A DNA stretch of 64,000 nucleotides from Certhia americana (GCA_018697195.1 CM031866.1:8776854-8840853), one strand, 5' to 3'; shown: positions 1 to 11,347, numbered from the stretch's first letter. Numbers and translations: made by a program. Notes: generated from the letters alone by a model not told the origin.

Positions 1-404
1 GGAAATAAAATGCAAAATCTGCAGACTTTTTTCCCCTGCTATGGGGTTCACCAGAGCACTCTCTTTTCTAACAAGCATTAACTTTCCCAGAAAACTCAGG
101 CACTATAGGATGCTGTTCTCCATCTTCCTGGAAGTGCCTGGGGTACCCACTTACACAAAGCTACCCACAAGTAAAGACAGGGCAGGTGTCACAAAGAAAC
201 CTGCAGGCTGGGTGTCAGCCCCTCAGCACGGGGATTTCACTGGAGTAAAAAATCCCCACTGCACTGCTAAGGAGACAGCAGAAGTGGCTTTTGTTTATTG
301 CTGTGTAATGTCCAGGTATATTCAGACCTGAACATATCTAACCACTGCAAATATCATTACAGAGAGGTCCTGCAAAAACACATATTCCTGTCTGTCTCCC
401 ACAG

Positions 405-581
405 ATGTATTGCAATCCTGGGCAGCCTGATCCCATTTCCAGGAAAGCATTACTGGGAGGTGGAAGTTGAGGAAGATACAGAGTACAGAACTGGTGTAGC
501 ATTTGAGAACACCCCAAGACATGGTCACCTGGGGGCAAACAACTCATCCTGGTGCATGAGGCACATCATCACACCCTCAAG
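405..581 (+). CDS. FSD2: FSD2, penultimate coding exon (SPRY domain, first part)
   Basis: This exon encodes the middle of a B30.2/SPRY domain, a protein-interaction fold. It follows a pyrimidine-rich acceptor ending in CAG and ends at a GTAAGG donor. Reading with one base carried in gives 58 codons and two bases carried out. Visible SPRY signatures are GKHYWEVEVEE, then RTGVAFEN and LGANNSSWCMRH. FSD2 combines a coiled coil, an FN3 domain and a C-terminal SPRY domain, and is reported mainly in striated muscle. The wording fits FSD2 better than FSD1, FSD1L or CMYA5, which share the architecture. The FN3 part and earlier exons lie upstream of the window. No other coding exon was found in bases 1-404. 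Confidence 0.9.
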
Positions 582-1324
582 GTAAGGGCCAAAGAGGCTG
601 CAGGTCTCTGACAGGAACACTCTTACACCTGCAGGCCGGGCAGCAGAGAAGCCACAGATTTTATATCAGCCCAGAGCAGGCACCAGGGCCTCTGACATTC
701 CACAGCTGTCACTGTAAACTGGTTTTGGAAGGTTACTGGAAGGCTTAGGCAAATCCTCCTGCCTTTTTAGGGTGTTTCAGAAGCATTTGGCATGGGTTAT
801 TTTGCCCAACTTCCTTGCTTCAGAACTTGTGTTTTTGCAGATTTGCATCTTCAAAGCACCCAGTTCTGTTGACTCCGAGGGTGCTAGTGAATCAAGCTGA
901 AGAGTCTCTCTGTGGTACATTGTCTTACTGAAATGAGACAATGTCACATTGAGACAAGCAGTTCCAGGAACAAATCTAAATAAAATCGGAGTTGCAGAAT
1001 TTAGCTGTAAACATTAGCAAAACCTCAGTTGGGAGACAGAGAGTAAAAGATCTATGTAACTCAGAAACTACCTATCTGGCTAAACCCAGCTATACCCAAC
1101 TGGTTTTGATCTCTGTCCTACCTATGGAAGTATGACATACCTGACTGCAGAAATGCCAGCTCCCCTCTTGCCTTACCTGCACTGCTGGCTCTCCTGTGGA
1201 CACTGGTACATTAACATCACTGCCTTTGACTCTCATCAGCAACCTGGGCACCTGTGTGCACAAAGTGCTTTCCCTCTGAGAGCAGTCAGGATGCCTTCAG
1301 CTCTTTTGTTTTTCTTGCCTGCAG
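582..1324 (+). other. FSD2: Last intron of FSD2
   Basis: This 743-bp intron lies between the two SPRY exons, with a GTAAGG donor and a GCAG acceptor. I see no gene or repeat in it. Confidence 0.85.
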
Positions 1325-1577
1325 GCACAAGTATGAATTCCTGCACAGCGGGATGACACCTGACATCAGAATTACTATTCCCCCCAGAAGGATTGGCATC
1401 CTGCTGGACTACGAGAACTGCAGACTGTCATTTTTCAATGCAGATATTGCCCAGCACCTTCACACATTCAACTCACACTTCCAGCATTATGTCCACCCCT
1501 GCTTTGCACTGGAAACACCTGGTATCTTAAGGATACGTACTGGCATTACAACACCCCCATGGACTGCCCTGCCATAA
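1325..1577 (+). CDS. FSD2: FSD2, last coding exon (end of SPRY domain and stop)
   Basis: The exon follows a CTTGCCTGCAG acceptor. Its first base completes the arginine codon begun in the previous exon, so the two exons join in frame. It encodes 83 residues and ends at TAA (1575-1577). Typical SPRY core strands are visible: [29 protein letters not shown] and [15 protein letters not shown], then [10 protein letters not shown] near the end. With the exon at 405-581 it gives the last 142 residues of the protein. The reading frame is intact, with no sign of decay. Confidence 0.92.
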
Positions 1578-2250
1578 TTTGTGTTCTGCAGCTATCACAC
1601 CTATGTGTAACCTGCCCTGAGCAATGCCCTCTTTCAGCATTAACTGCTCCATCACACTCCCTATAAACCAGCTGTTTCCTCCTTAGTAAGAGCAAAGCGA
1701 CTCTGACCTAAACCAGCTGCCAAGCCTGAGCCCTTAGGAGTTTACATCCTCTTGGGATCTTAGCAAAAAGACACTGTGGTCACAAGACCCATCAGCATCC
1801 CAGAATTCTTGTTAGAAATGGATACCATCCTTCTCAGAGGTGATGCTGTCACCACACAGCAGTGGCAGCTGGATCACAGGTTCCCCAAATATCCACCTGA
1901 AGCCTAGGGAACTCCCCAGTTCCAAAGCAATCATTAATTTTCTACTCCTGAGTCTACTCAAGAGATAAAAACTCGAAGAAAAACAAAAATAGCAAAATGC
2001 ATAATCACTGTACAGCAGCTGGAGCTGAAAACTCTCCAGCCATGAAGCTATCAACTGCTCTTGTTGCTACATGAAGTCTGTGACACAAGATAATCAAATA
2101 CATCTCTCCTGTGTGTGAACTTAGTGGCTACATGCCCCGTGAGGCTTTCTGGAATACCCAAGCCTGCACTCCAGTCTCAAATATAAGCCATTTTTACAGA
2201 ATGCTTCTCATTCATTCACCCAGGGAATAAAAGATGGGGTTTTTGCAGTG
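1578..2250 (+). other. FSD2: FSD2 3' untranslated region (end approximate)
   Basis: This sequence follows the FSD2 stop. An AATAAA signal at 2226-2231 is the first good polyadenylation signal on the plus strand, so the mRNA probably ends about 15-25 bases later. The exact cleavage site cannot be read from sequence. Confidence 0.5.
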
Positions 2251-2574
2251 CTTGATTGCCCTTATAGAAAAAAAGCAACATTTTAAAGCTGCTTCTTTTT
2301 AGCAATGCTCACTTCCACTTGGGTGTATCCTCTCTCCACACTCACAGATCTGTTCTCCTCCTCAGCACTGAAGAATTCCACTCCAATGTTGTGCCCTTGA
2401 AGCTCTGGGTGTCCCGTGAGGCTGGAAGGACTCTGGCCCAGTTGAGATCCAATGAAACCCAATCCTTGTTTGGGTTTCATTGCCAGACACCAATCAAGAC
2501 TGCTGTCAAGCAGGCTTGGCCAGCTGTAAACAACATCATCCATATATATGTCAAAACTACCTGAACTGAGTCAT

Positions 2575-4993
2575 TAAGAGAGAAGCTTTTCCACAGATTT
2601 ATTGCACATTCATTACAAAAGTCATTGGTTCTAGTTTCCATTCTACGGAATCGCCAGGAACAAGCAGTGATCTCTACAGTATGCAGGGTCTCTACAAATA
2701 AACACCGTTGGCAAACCTACAGAGATTTTACATAGAATTGTGTGTCAAAAACCTGTCTGTACTTTCTCAAATAGCTTTTAAAAAAGTCTTGTCAAAACAG
2801 GCCTTTAGAAACCACAAAAACATGAGCTGAGTATGTCACTACAGTGATTAGTACCATCTGCACTTGGACATCTTTTTCTTTTTCAACTCAGAAGATGGGT
2901 TTAGCAACACTGAGCTATACCAGCACAGGGCCATTTCTTAACCTAAGAGGAATTAAGGTATTTTCAGGGCAGAAAAGATTGTTATAGTCCCTTTGTCAGA
3001 CCTGCTGTAAGCAGGCCAGAGACTTTCAGTTGCTTTGTCTGCCAGTGGGCAGAGCAGCTTGTGGCCATGTGTGCCCTGCTGATGTTGGCATGGCCATCCC
3101 AGGGAACAGCAGCTCTAGGGTAAAGCTCCTGTGCAGGGGATTGAAATGAGAAAGCACAATTATTTGCTTAAAAACGTACTCCTTGACTCTGGGTCCAACT
3201 TCTACCCACTGGAACATGTTTTTCCCCTATCAGCCAAAAACTGAGCGCCCATTCTTATTTTCAAGTAGATGTCTGAAGGAGTGTAACACACAGGTATCAG
3301 AGAAGAAGTATGAGGACATCTGAACCTCCAAACAGAGCATCTAATGCACAAAGGCTGCTGGTAAACCCATGATTCCACTCCACCAGCTTTCATCTCAAGT
3401 GTTTAAACCATAGCTGCAACCTGGCAAAATACTTTCCAACTAGTGAACTGAACTGGTGAGTCCCCAGGACTTCACAATCCTCTCGCTGGACTGTGCAAGG
3501 GCAGATTTTCTGAGCCAAATGCGAGATGCTCAGACACCCTTGCATTGGGACTCCACAGGTACCAAAAAGCTCTGTTGTTATGCCACCAGCCTGGTGAATC
3601 TGCTGGAGAATGCAGGCCAGGTGGCTGAGTACAGAGCAGTCTGCTCAGGAGAATGACCCCATGTTCATCACCAGGCATGGCACAGGACAGCAAAGGCAGT
3701 GACAGAACTATCTGAAAGAAAGAACAAATATACAATAATTGGCTTCTAGGTTAAAAACAGCAAGGGAAATTAGTTTGCATGTTTCCATTTAATAAAAGAT
3801 TCACCTGTTGGCCCTAGCCTAAGCTTTTCCTCCCTTAGGAATCCAAACCCCATTATTTAAATATTTATACAGCAAAGGGAACTTGACAACATCTGTTTCT
3901 TAGAACCAGCTGTTGCCCTGAACAATCTCTGTATAAATCATTTACAGGGAGGCCACCACTTCCACTGCAGAGATCTACTAAGCTGTAAGTTCACACCAAC
4001 TCTGTATTCAGTTTCTTCACCAGGTATATTCAGTTTATTGGAACGCTGGGTATAGCACTCAACTTGGAGAACTGTGTTGAGCTGTTGATCTGAGATCTAT
4101 TTGTCTGCATTGAAAGGTATCTCAGAAGAGGCAAAACCAGTTCTTACCTCTGTATAGATATAGGAACTGTGACTGAACTACATCATGTGGTAGGGGCAAC
4201 AGTCTGTTAAAAATGAGTTCTCCTTGTGTCTAACATTACATGCTGCCAGCTGCATTTTTCCTGGTACCTACTGGGTCTTTTTCTTCCTATTCTTTTTCCT
4301 TATGGGCATTTACTGGCAAATAGCACTGTCCTCTCACATGAGGACAGAAGCTCATGCCTGAAGCTCTAGTTTTGGCCAGCTGAAGCCCACAATCAGTCCT
4401 CATGTACAGCAGTGATCCATGCATCCCTGCAGGACTCACAGCATCAGGAACTGCCAAAGGACAGGACAGCTCCAACCATGCCTCCCTCAGCAGCTAACTG
4501 GGGACTTTGCCAGAGCTGCCCAAACCCCTTCAGGGCAGGCCAGAAGGAACCATTTTTCCAATTCTCTGTGATTTCAAATCCACGTTGTTGCCACTGGAGG
4601 GCATCACGTGAAGCCCTTTCAGAAGATCACACTGGTCTCACACAGGTTTCTAAGGCTGAAAACAGTTTTCAAACCGGTTACCTTAATCAAAGGCATGTCC
4701 AGTGTCCCTCCTCACCCAGTGCTGGAGCAGGGAACAAAAGGCCTGTGAGCAATTAGATAGGCGAGACATGTCAAAAGCACAGATACAGGAGACAACACAA
4801 TATCCCTGAAATACAGTTTAATGTCGATTTAAAGCAAACACACCCAACCTTTTACTATAGAAACATATGACTTTTAACTAGCTCTCTCACTGACATTAAA
4901 ACATTGTAGGTAGATCAAGTAGGTCCTGACTTTTATCTCACAGGCAGGCCTTGTTCTTCCACCATTTAATTTAGGAGGATAGTATCAGTGGAG
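2575..4993 (-). other. Gene-poor stretch; possible 3' part of a minus-strand transcript
   Basis: I see no convincing protein-coding exon here. On the minus strand an AATAAA signal lies at 2602-2597, about 370 bp from the FSD2 signal and facing it. It would suit the 3' end of a minus-strand transcript that starts near the CpG island at about 5.8 kb. This linkage is inference. The stretch is otherwise unique-looking sequence with no recognised repeat. Confidence 0.25.
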
Positions 4994-5094
4994 TCAATAT
5001 AGTGCCACTGGCTCCACTTTCTTAGTCCTCCAGATGAATCGCAGCAAGAAACTCCTGAGAAGTCTCGGAAGAGACTGAGCCCTCCTAAAGCAGA
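4994..5094 (-). CDS. Putative second exon of a small minus-strand gene
   Basis: This is a hypothetical gene, not recognised. On the minus strand a CTGCAG acceptor is followed by an open frame that ends in TGA at 4996-4994. It encodes an arginine- and leucine-rich tail including LPRLLRSFLLRFIWRTKK, which looks like a basic amphipathic helix. With two bases completing a split codon it joins in phase to the GC-rich exon at 5672-5762. Together they give 192 bases, or 63 residues plus stop. One in three random exon pairs would join in phase, so this alone is weak evidence. A noncoding RNA with the same exons is equally plausible. Confidence 0.25.
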
Positions 5095-5235
5095 CTGCAG
5101 AGCATAACAACTCAGCCAGGAAGGCAATTCCCTATTCCTGTCTTCAAACTCAGCTGAATCTTTTTACTGCCCACCTCTGTTTCCCGACAGTAACCAATAT
5201 CACTCATTATCAGCACACAGCAGAGCAACCAGGGG

Positions 5236-5395
5236 CCCTGTAAAGGCGAGGCTTTGCTTCCTGTTCAGACTCTACTGCACACCTGGGCCAGTCCAGAACA
5301 CAACGCTGCCTTTTGACTGAATTTTCTCTCCGTCGCGTTTATAGATGTGCTCAGTTGCCAATATATACTGGAACTCAGCTGTCCTAGCCCACTTT
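5236..5395 (-). ncRNA. Candidate H/ACA-type small RNA in a minus-strand intron
   Basis: Read on the minus strand, AAAGGC (5313-5308) pairs perfectly with GCCTTT (5247-5242), closing a 72-nt hairpin. Inside it, GTTC..GACT can pair with AGTC..GAAC, leaving an internal loop on both sides like a pseudouridylation pocket. ACAGGG (5241-5236) follows directly, matching the ACANNN tail. An H-box match, AGAGAA, lies at 5329-5324, and a second hairpin (5379-5349) lies upstream. The lower stem of the upstream hairpin does not pair well, which is a real weakness. From memory, human SCARNA15 and its host SNHG21 lie just beyond the 3' end of FSD2 on the opposite strand, the same relative position. I could not confirm sequence identity. 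Confidence 0.25.
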
Positions 5396-5671
5396 ACTTA
5401 AACCTTTTTCTAAAAAGCTTATTTTTTAAGCTCTGCTTGATCTGATAGAAGCGATACTGAGACCTAAACTGCTTCACAAAATGGCTGTAAGGGGCTGCGC
5501 CCTCCGCGAAAAGGGTGCTCATTCACAGCTGGAGGATAAATAAATAAATAAAATCCAGCAAAGCTATGGCTAAAACAGCCCCAGGAAGGCTGCAGTAGTG
5601 GGTCCCGAGCTACCTCCCAAAACCAACACCACGAGCAGCGGGCAGCAGCGGGCCCGGCGGGCAGCGCTTAC

Positions 5672-5762
5672 CTGGGCCCGGGGCGCAGGGCTGCGGGCGG
5701 GAGCGCCGCTTCACGGGCCCCGCGCCGGCGATGGCCGAGGGGCTCCCAGGCAGGACACGCAT
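5672..5762 (-). CDS. Putative first coding exon of a small minus-strand gene in a CpG island
   Basis: A strong minus-strand donor, CCCAG then GTAAGC, ends this GC-rich segment. An ATG at 5762-5760 opens a frame beginning MRVLPGSPSA and ending after a proline- and arginine-rich run. The exon may begin further upstream: there is a CTTGCAG acceptor just before 5776, or the exon may run to an initiation site inside the island. It pairs in phase with the exon at 4994-5094 across a 577-bp intron. Similar open frames arise by chance in GC-rich DNA, so coding status is uncertain. The donor and the CpG context are the stronger evidence for transcription. Confidence 0.25.
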
Positions 5763-6081
5763 CACGGCGGCAGCTCCTGCAAGGGACACGGGCACAGCCG
5801 CGAGCAGGCCGGGCCTCGGCGCCACCGCACGGGAGCCGCTCCGGCCGCACGGCGACGGGGCCTTTCCGAGCGAGTGCAGGAGGCCGTGCCCGAGCTCCGC
5901 CGTTCTCCCGCTGCCGGCCGCCCGCCCCCGGGCACCTCAGCCCGCCGCGGGAGGAGCGGGGCCGGGACCCCGCCGGCATGAGCTCCGCCACCTCCCCTCG
6001 TGGTACCGCCATTTCCCGCGGCGGGCCCGGCCCGGCCCGGAGTGCCCGGACAGAGGGCGGGGAAAGGGCGGGCGCTGCCTG

Positions 6082-6129
6082 CCTTCCTTCCTTCCTTCCT
6101 TCTCTCCCTCTTTCCTTCCCTCCCTTCCT
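6082..6129 (+). repeat. 48-bp uninterrupted pyrimidine tract (CCTT-type)
   Basis: A pure C/T run built mainly of CCTT units lies at the edge of the CpG island. Polypurine/polypyrimidine tracts of this kind can adopt triplex (H-DNA) structures and vary in length between individuals. Confidence 0.9.
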
Positions 6130-6549
6130 GTGCCGGGACAGCTCCAAGTTCCTCGGGGTGGGAGCTCTGTTCCCCCAGCCTTGGTGTCACTAACGCAGTC
6201 TTTTCCCGGGACATTACGGACCAAACCGAGCTCACCACGCTCGGCACCCACTTGAGCCCTGCCTGCCCTCGGCTGGGCCGTGGAGCGGCTTCCCCGGAGA
6301 GGGCTCCATCCACACGCAGCTGAATTGTTGCCTCCAGCAACCACCATCCTGTGCAGCACCTGCTGTGCTTGTCCAACTCCACTCCTTCCCGTAACATGTG
6401 ATTGATCTGCAGACTGAAGCACGAGAATAACACCCGCTGCTAGCACAGCGCTGGCAAGGCTGAGGGAGAGCCACCAGCTCTCGGCAGCTCCCGGCTCTCC
6501 ACCAGCAGGACTGCGGCCGGACAAAGCTGCTATTTCTCAGCCTTGACAT

Positions 6550-6632
6550 GGGTGTTGTTTTTTGTTTGTGTGACTGGGTTCGGGGTTTTTTTTTTGTTGT
6601 TTTTTTCTGTTTGTTTGGGGTGTTTTGTTTTG
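6550..6632. repeat. T/G-rich simple tract
   Basis: Repeated TTTGTTTG-like words and a T10 run lie just outside the CpG island. Confidence 0.8.
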
Positions 6633-7760
6633 CTGCAAATGGAAAAGCAGCCATTGGCTTTTGGGCCGTGTGATGCTGTCAGAGTCCCTCTGTGGAGTTT
6701 TGCACATTGCAAATATCTCATTTGCAGTCAGCACAGTGCCAAAGCAGTGAAAGCAGGCCTGTGTGGGGCTCTCTGGCTCTCTCTGCTTGCAGCACAAGAA
6801 CATCTATAAGCTCAAGGTGCATCTGATCAGAAGAGGTGGAAGTAGGTCTGAACTTTGCTCAGCCACAGCACTGTGGCATTTCAGGTACACACTATAAAAT
6901 AATGTCACCATATATTTGCAACCAGACTTAGGACAGATTTCCTTCAGAAAGACAAAATTATATAGGAAGTGGATCCATCCAAGTGGGTAAGAAGTAACAC
7001 TCATGAGGCAGATTATGAACAGAGCTAAGCCAATGGAAGTAAGTATAACTTCACCAAATTCAATGCATTGGGAAGGACTTTTATTTTTAAGTCCGAAAGT
7101 GAGGCTACTGGTAGGCAGATGGAATAAATAAACCCCCAAATCTAAACTCCCTTTTTCAGGGACACTTCTACAAACACAATTGACTCTTGTTACAACAAAA
7201 GCAACACAAATATCACTTTGCTAATACCTACTGAGCCAGACTTAAACATGTCACTGATATTTACTTAACATTGTTAGGTACATACTCTGCTATGGTTCAA
7301 AGAATACTTACTTATTTAAAACAGCTTATTTTAAAACAAGGCTTTGGGTTGTTTGTTTTGTTGTTGTTGTGGTTTCTCTGTGGTTTTTGGTTCTTTTTTT
7401 GTTTCTGGCATGATAGAGCAGTTAAAACTGTGCTTTCTGACCTTGCCTTGTCAGAGATCTTTCTCAACAGGGGACAGCACATTGGCACTCAGCCTGCCAG
7501 CGTTGATTTTGAGGGGCTGGGAGAGGCAGCTTGCTTTCAGGGCATGGTTGTCAGGTGAGGAGTACTTCCCTCTGCTCTCACAATGTCCTGAAAACTGTCT
7601 GTATTCAAGCACTTGGAGTCTTTCTCCCTCATTAGCCCCAAAAGCCGTGTCTGATGTTACATGCACCATTCCCAGCCCAGTCCCAGAGGGGTGGCTGGGC
7701 GCCGTGCCTGTTCCTGAGCACTCACATTCCCACTGAATCCTTGCAGTCTGCCTTACTTAC

Positions 7761-7905
7761 GGTAAGCAGAGTCTGAAACAGCCGGCACCACCCAGCGTGG
7801 GGACAGTGCTGGGACTCTGCGCCCGCCGATGGCATTCGGCTCTCACCAGGCACACAGCAGGGTGCGAGGACGAAGCTCTGGCATCTCAGGAGCTCTGACC
7901 AGTAT
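7761..7905 (-). other. Exon-like segment with strong splice sites, minus strand
   Basis: On the minus strand a GTTTTTCAG acceptor and a near-perfect donor (ACC then GTAAGTAAGG) bound 145 bp that are richer in GC and CpG than the flanks. It could be an upstream exon of the putative minus-strand transcript of the CpG island. No recognisable protein is encoded. The donor region is nearly palindromic, so a plus-strand GTAAGC donor overlaps it. Confidence 0.25.
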
Positions 7906-8187
7906 CTGAAAAACACCAGAGACAAACCTTTATGAAAGCACCTGCTTTCTACATTTTACTTCCCATTTTTTGGCAGTCAGCAGGATCCTCACCAGAGCCC
8001 TCAGCAGCAGCCAGGCAGCCCCAAGACTAGGGCAGGGTTTGCTTGTGGATGCCACAAGCCCCTCTGCTTCCCTGCAGCTCGTTTCACCCACCTGTGAAAC
8101 AGCTCTCTAAGTCTGCTTGTAAAGCTTAGGGATCTGTAAAGGAAAATTTTCATTTTCTGTGTAGAATAATACTACAAGCAAAGTAAC

Positions 8188-8210
8188 TTTTTTTTTTTTT
8201 TTTTTTTTTT
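8188..8210. repeat. T23 homopolymer
   Basis: This is an uninterrupted run of 23 T. It may be the poly(A) tail of a minus-strand retrocopy, but no source sequence is recognisable next to it. Confidence 0.95.
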
Positions 8211-11200
8211 AAAGGTAAAAAGGGAAAGTTCTTGCTGGAGGTAAAAAGCAATATTCCTCACACCTTTTACACTGCAAATACCAAGAAAATCTTATCAAAC
8301 ATATTCCATTTCATCTTTAGGCTGAAAATAAACCATTCCTCCTCCCCCGAGCTGGGGAGCTGCAGGAACACCAGGTTGACGTCATTCTCCTTGGTGATAA
8401 AACATGCTGTATGTTGAACTTGGCATTCAGCATGCTCAGGTTGAGCTAAGAGCTAATGTAATGAACTCTGGGGAAGGATTTACATCAAATACCACTCTGG
8501 AATATTAAATACAGACAGGACCAACTTCTCACTTGAATAATTACACACTGGCAAAATTCCTTCTTCCGTTTCAAAGACAGGAATCACTTTTCTCAATTCT
8601 CTTGAAAACTGTATGCATTGGTGCACTATATCACTGCCTAGGTAATAAAAGGATGAAGTGATTTCTGTTAATTACCATGGGCTGAATTAAGATGAGTGTC
8701 AGCTCTAGCAATGACTCTTGCCACTCGACGGGGGGAGCAAGCAAGCCAAGAAAAGGCAGATTCAAATTTCAACAAGTGTCCCCAGCTGCTTGTGCTTGCT
8801 AACATAACCTCAAAGGCAGAGGTGCCTGGGAACACTCCTGAACTTCACTTTGTATGTGGGAGTACAGTACCAAAGACCTTGCACACATTCCCACTGCCCC
8901 AGCAGCACTGCAGTTCTCACAAGCTATTTCAGTTACCTGTTTTTTGTATTCTCCTTGTACCTGTGGATAAAAATGTGACACTTTCAGCCATTATATTTCT
9001 TCAGGCTCACTTTGAGTCAGAAAGAAAAAGATTTTCTAGTGGTAAAAGCTGTAGTAAGCAGCAAGAGTCAGTTTGAAAGGCAGGGTTTAGTCCCAGCGTT
9101 ATGGCTGTGTGTTTGAGGGAGATGTTCAGCCAGTGGAAGTCAAAGCAAAGACTCCTAGCAAATGAGCTAAGAAGAAACTTGGAAGCAGAGAAGCTGGAAG
9201 AGCGGGGGAAAAGTGGAACATGTGAAGACCAGAAGACTGTTTCCTGGACTAACACTGTTAAACCAAAGGCAGGGCTTGAAGATCCAGGATTTCAAAGATA
9301 TTTAGAAGCCTGCTTAGTGACTCTGGGTTCCCTGTCCTTTCCTAACTCACTTGCCTTGCTTGCTAAGAGACAGCTGCCATTGCTTCACAGGGTTTGCAGA
9401 GCTGAGTGCACTGAGGTTTGCATGGGAAGTGTGGGAGGAGAGTCTTAAAGATGTTAAAAGTGGAAAAAAAGAAAACATGAGACACTGCTCAAATAACATT
9501 CAAAGCAGGCACTGAGAGAAAGCATTCAGTGGAGTTAAGCCACAGCCCTTGGCCCACAGAGCCAAAGCTTCAACAAAAACCAGCTGAAACACCTGGACAT
9601 CTCCTTTGTTCTGAACCAGCAGCACAGGCTGCACAGGGACATGGCAGCAATTTGAAAGCTTGTTTTCTACATCTAAACATCATGTCAGAACAAACTGCAC
9701 TCCATCCTGCTATCATTTAACAGCACTCCTGGGTCCCCTGTACCTTGGAGGCATGAAGTCACATTTCAGCAGAGAGATTATTTGTTTTGAAGCTTGTGAA
9801 TAGCTCTGAGACTTCATTTCAAAGCACTCCTTGCAGAGTCATGACTCAAACCCTTCTGCTCTCACTGAAGGGCACAACTGACTTGTTTGCCTGTGCTGTT
9901 TCTCAGCACCCAGCAAGTGATTATTAGATATCTATTATCCTTTCTTCTCTTTTATGAAGAGAATGGCTTTGCCATTGCTCAATTCCTTCATGTTCAAGAC
10001 AAATTTTCTTAAATGTTTTATCAATGATTCCTTTACTGAGACAAGCAGAAACACTGAGATGAAAAGGCAGTGCAACAAAACCCAAAGCATTCATTCTGTT
10101 TCGGGAGATTTTTAATTTATATACAGCCATTGGGTAACCTGCAGTATGAAAGCCATCTTCAGACCTGTGATAAGGTAGCTTTGCATACCATCTATCTGGT
10201 TTCTCCTTTAGTCAGACTAAGCAATTATTACTCCAAATTTTATACAAAGGAAAAAGAGATTCATCTAGGACAGTTTGCTGAGAAGCCAACGTTTTTTTAA
10301 TCAGATCATAATAGTTCAGATTCACTTCAAAGCATCTACATTGATACCCAGAAGTTTAGAAGCAGGATTACCTGACAGAAAATATGCAGCATGGAAAATA
10401 GAGCCAGTCATTCTGTCATTTAATGCTGAATTGTTGAACTTAATAAAGTTTTAAAACACAAGGATTTATACTAAAGCCCTGGAAATGCATAAAGGACCTC
10501 TTCTTCATCACATCTACATTGGAATTTACTCTTGTATTAGCATTAAAGCAAGAGCAAATGAAAAGTGCAGTCATTGCATAAGACTGCCAGCCTAACTGAA
10601 ATTTGGAACATTTCAATCACATTCAGTTTATTCCAGTGCTCTTCCTTCCATGGTGAAGGGCCATCAATAAAGCCATTTCTGTCCCCACGAAGTTCCATCA
10701 CTGAGTGTCAGTTCAAAAAGCTGGAAAGGGTTCAGAGCACAAGGCATGTGATGTTGCTGTGTAATCTTGGAGAATAAAGGAAGGGGATCTGGAATGGCTG
10801 AAACATTTGCAATGGGATCCAAAGAATCTGCATCCTGGAGCAGTGAATATCAGGTTAGAGCTATTACTATGCCACAGCAAGGCCCTTCATGCTGCATGGG
10901 CAGCAGCCTGGAATCTCCCCCACAAAACAGGCAAAGCCTCACAGTGCACTGAAGGCTTCAGAAGTGTGGCTTGGAGAGAGAAGCTCAGTAGGAAGAAAGT
11001 AAAGATCAGGCATCACGGTTCCAGATTTTAATTATAATCTGTCCTTGGCAAATTTAGATGGACAGGAGAGTGAACAAAGCTGCTGTGGCTGAAAATCAGT
11101 GTTTTATGTTAAGTGAAATTATTGTACACCAATGTGGACATAAATCTGGCTTATAGAGAGGGTTAATTAGCATAGTTGTACAGTCCAAGTAACGGAAATA

Positions 11201-11347
11201 AAGATGCAGTGTGAATTTCAGGGAATTAATCATATCGATCACATCTTTTCAATGATGATGCATCAGGCATTTTTATAGCAGATGAAATTAACTGCTTTTT
11301 TACCATATATTAATATTAGTTATGCTTATGAAGAAATATCTTTTCTG

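Larger units (their letters stand above)
5480..6200. promoter_or_regulatory. CpG island, probable promoter
   Basis: This is the only dense GC and CpG block in the window, with many CGCC, GCGG and GGGCGG-like words against an AT-rich background. It sits about 4 kb beyond FSD2 and 8 kb beyond the end of PDE8A, so it serves neither as a canonical promoter. The donor at 5672 suggests minus-strand transcription from within it. Plus-strand transcription cannot be excluded. Confidence 0.6.
6200..11347. other. Intergenic stretch without a recognised gene
   Basis: I found no supported coding exon here. It contains T/G-rich tracts (about 6550-6632 and 7344-7407), a T23 run, and one exon-like segment with a strong minus-strand donor (7761-7905). 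The open frames in it are short and lack splice or homology support. Confidence 0.6.

Noticed and set aside
2320..2360. Split complementarity to the U2 snRNA branch-site region (ATCTGTTCT and GTGTAT) as a guide RNA pocket
   Set aside because: The sequence between the two arms cannot form the required upper stem and one pairing position mismatches.
2283..2543. 86-codon minus-strand frame with an internal TTTACAG acceptor-like site
   Set aside because: The translation looks protein-like, but there is no homology, no partner exon in phase and no nearby downstream poly(A) signal; length is within chance.
5762..6433. Long minus-strand open frames (up to 223 codons) in the CpG island
   Set aside because: GC-rich DNA has few stops, several frames are open at once, and the translations are low-complexity Arg/Gly/Pro/Ala, so these are chance frames.
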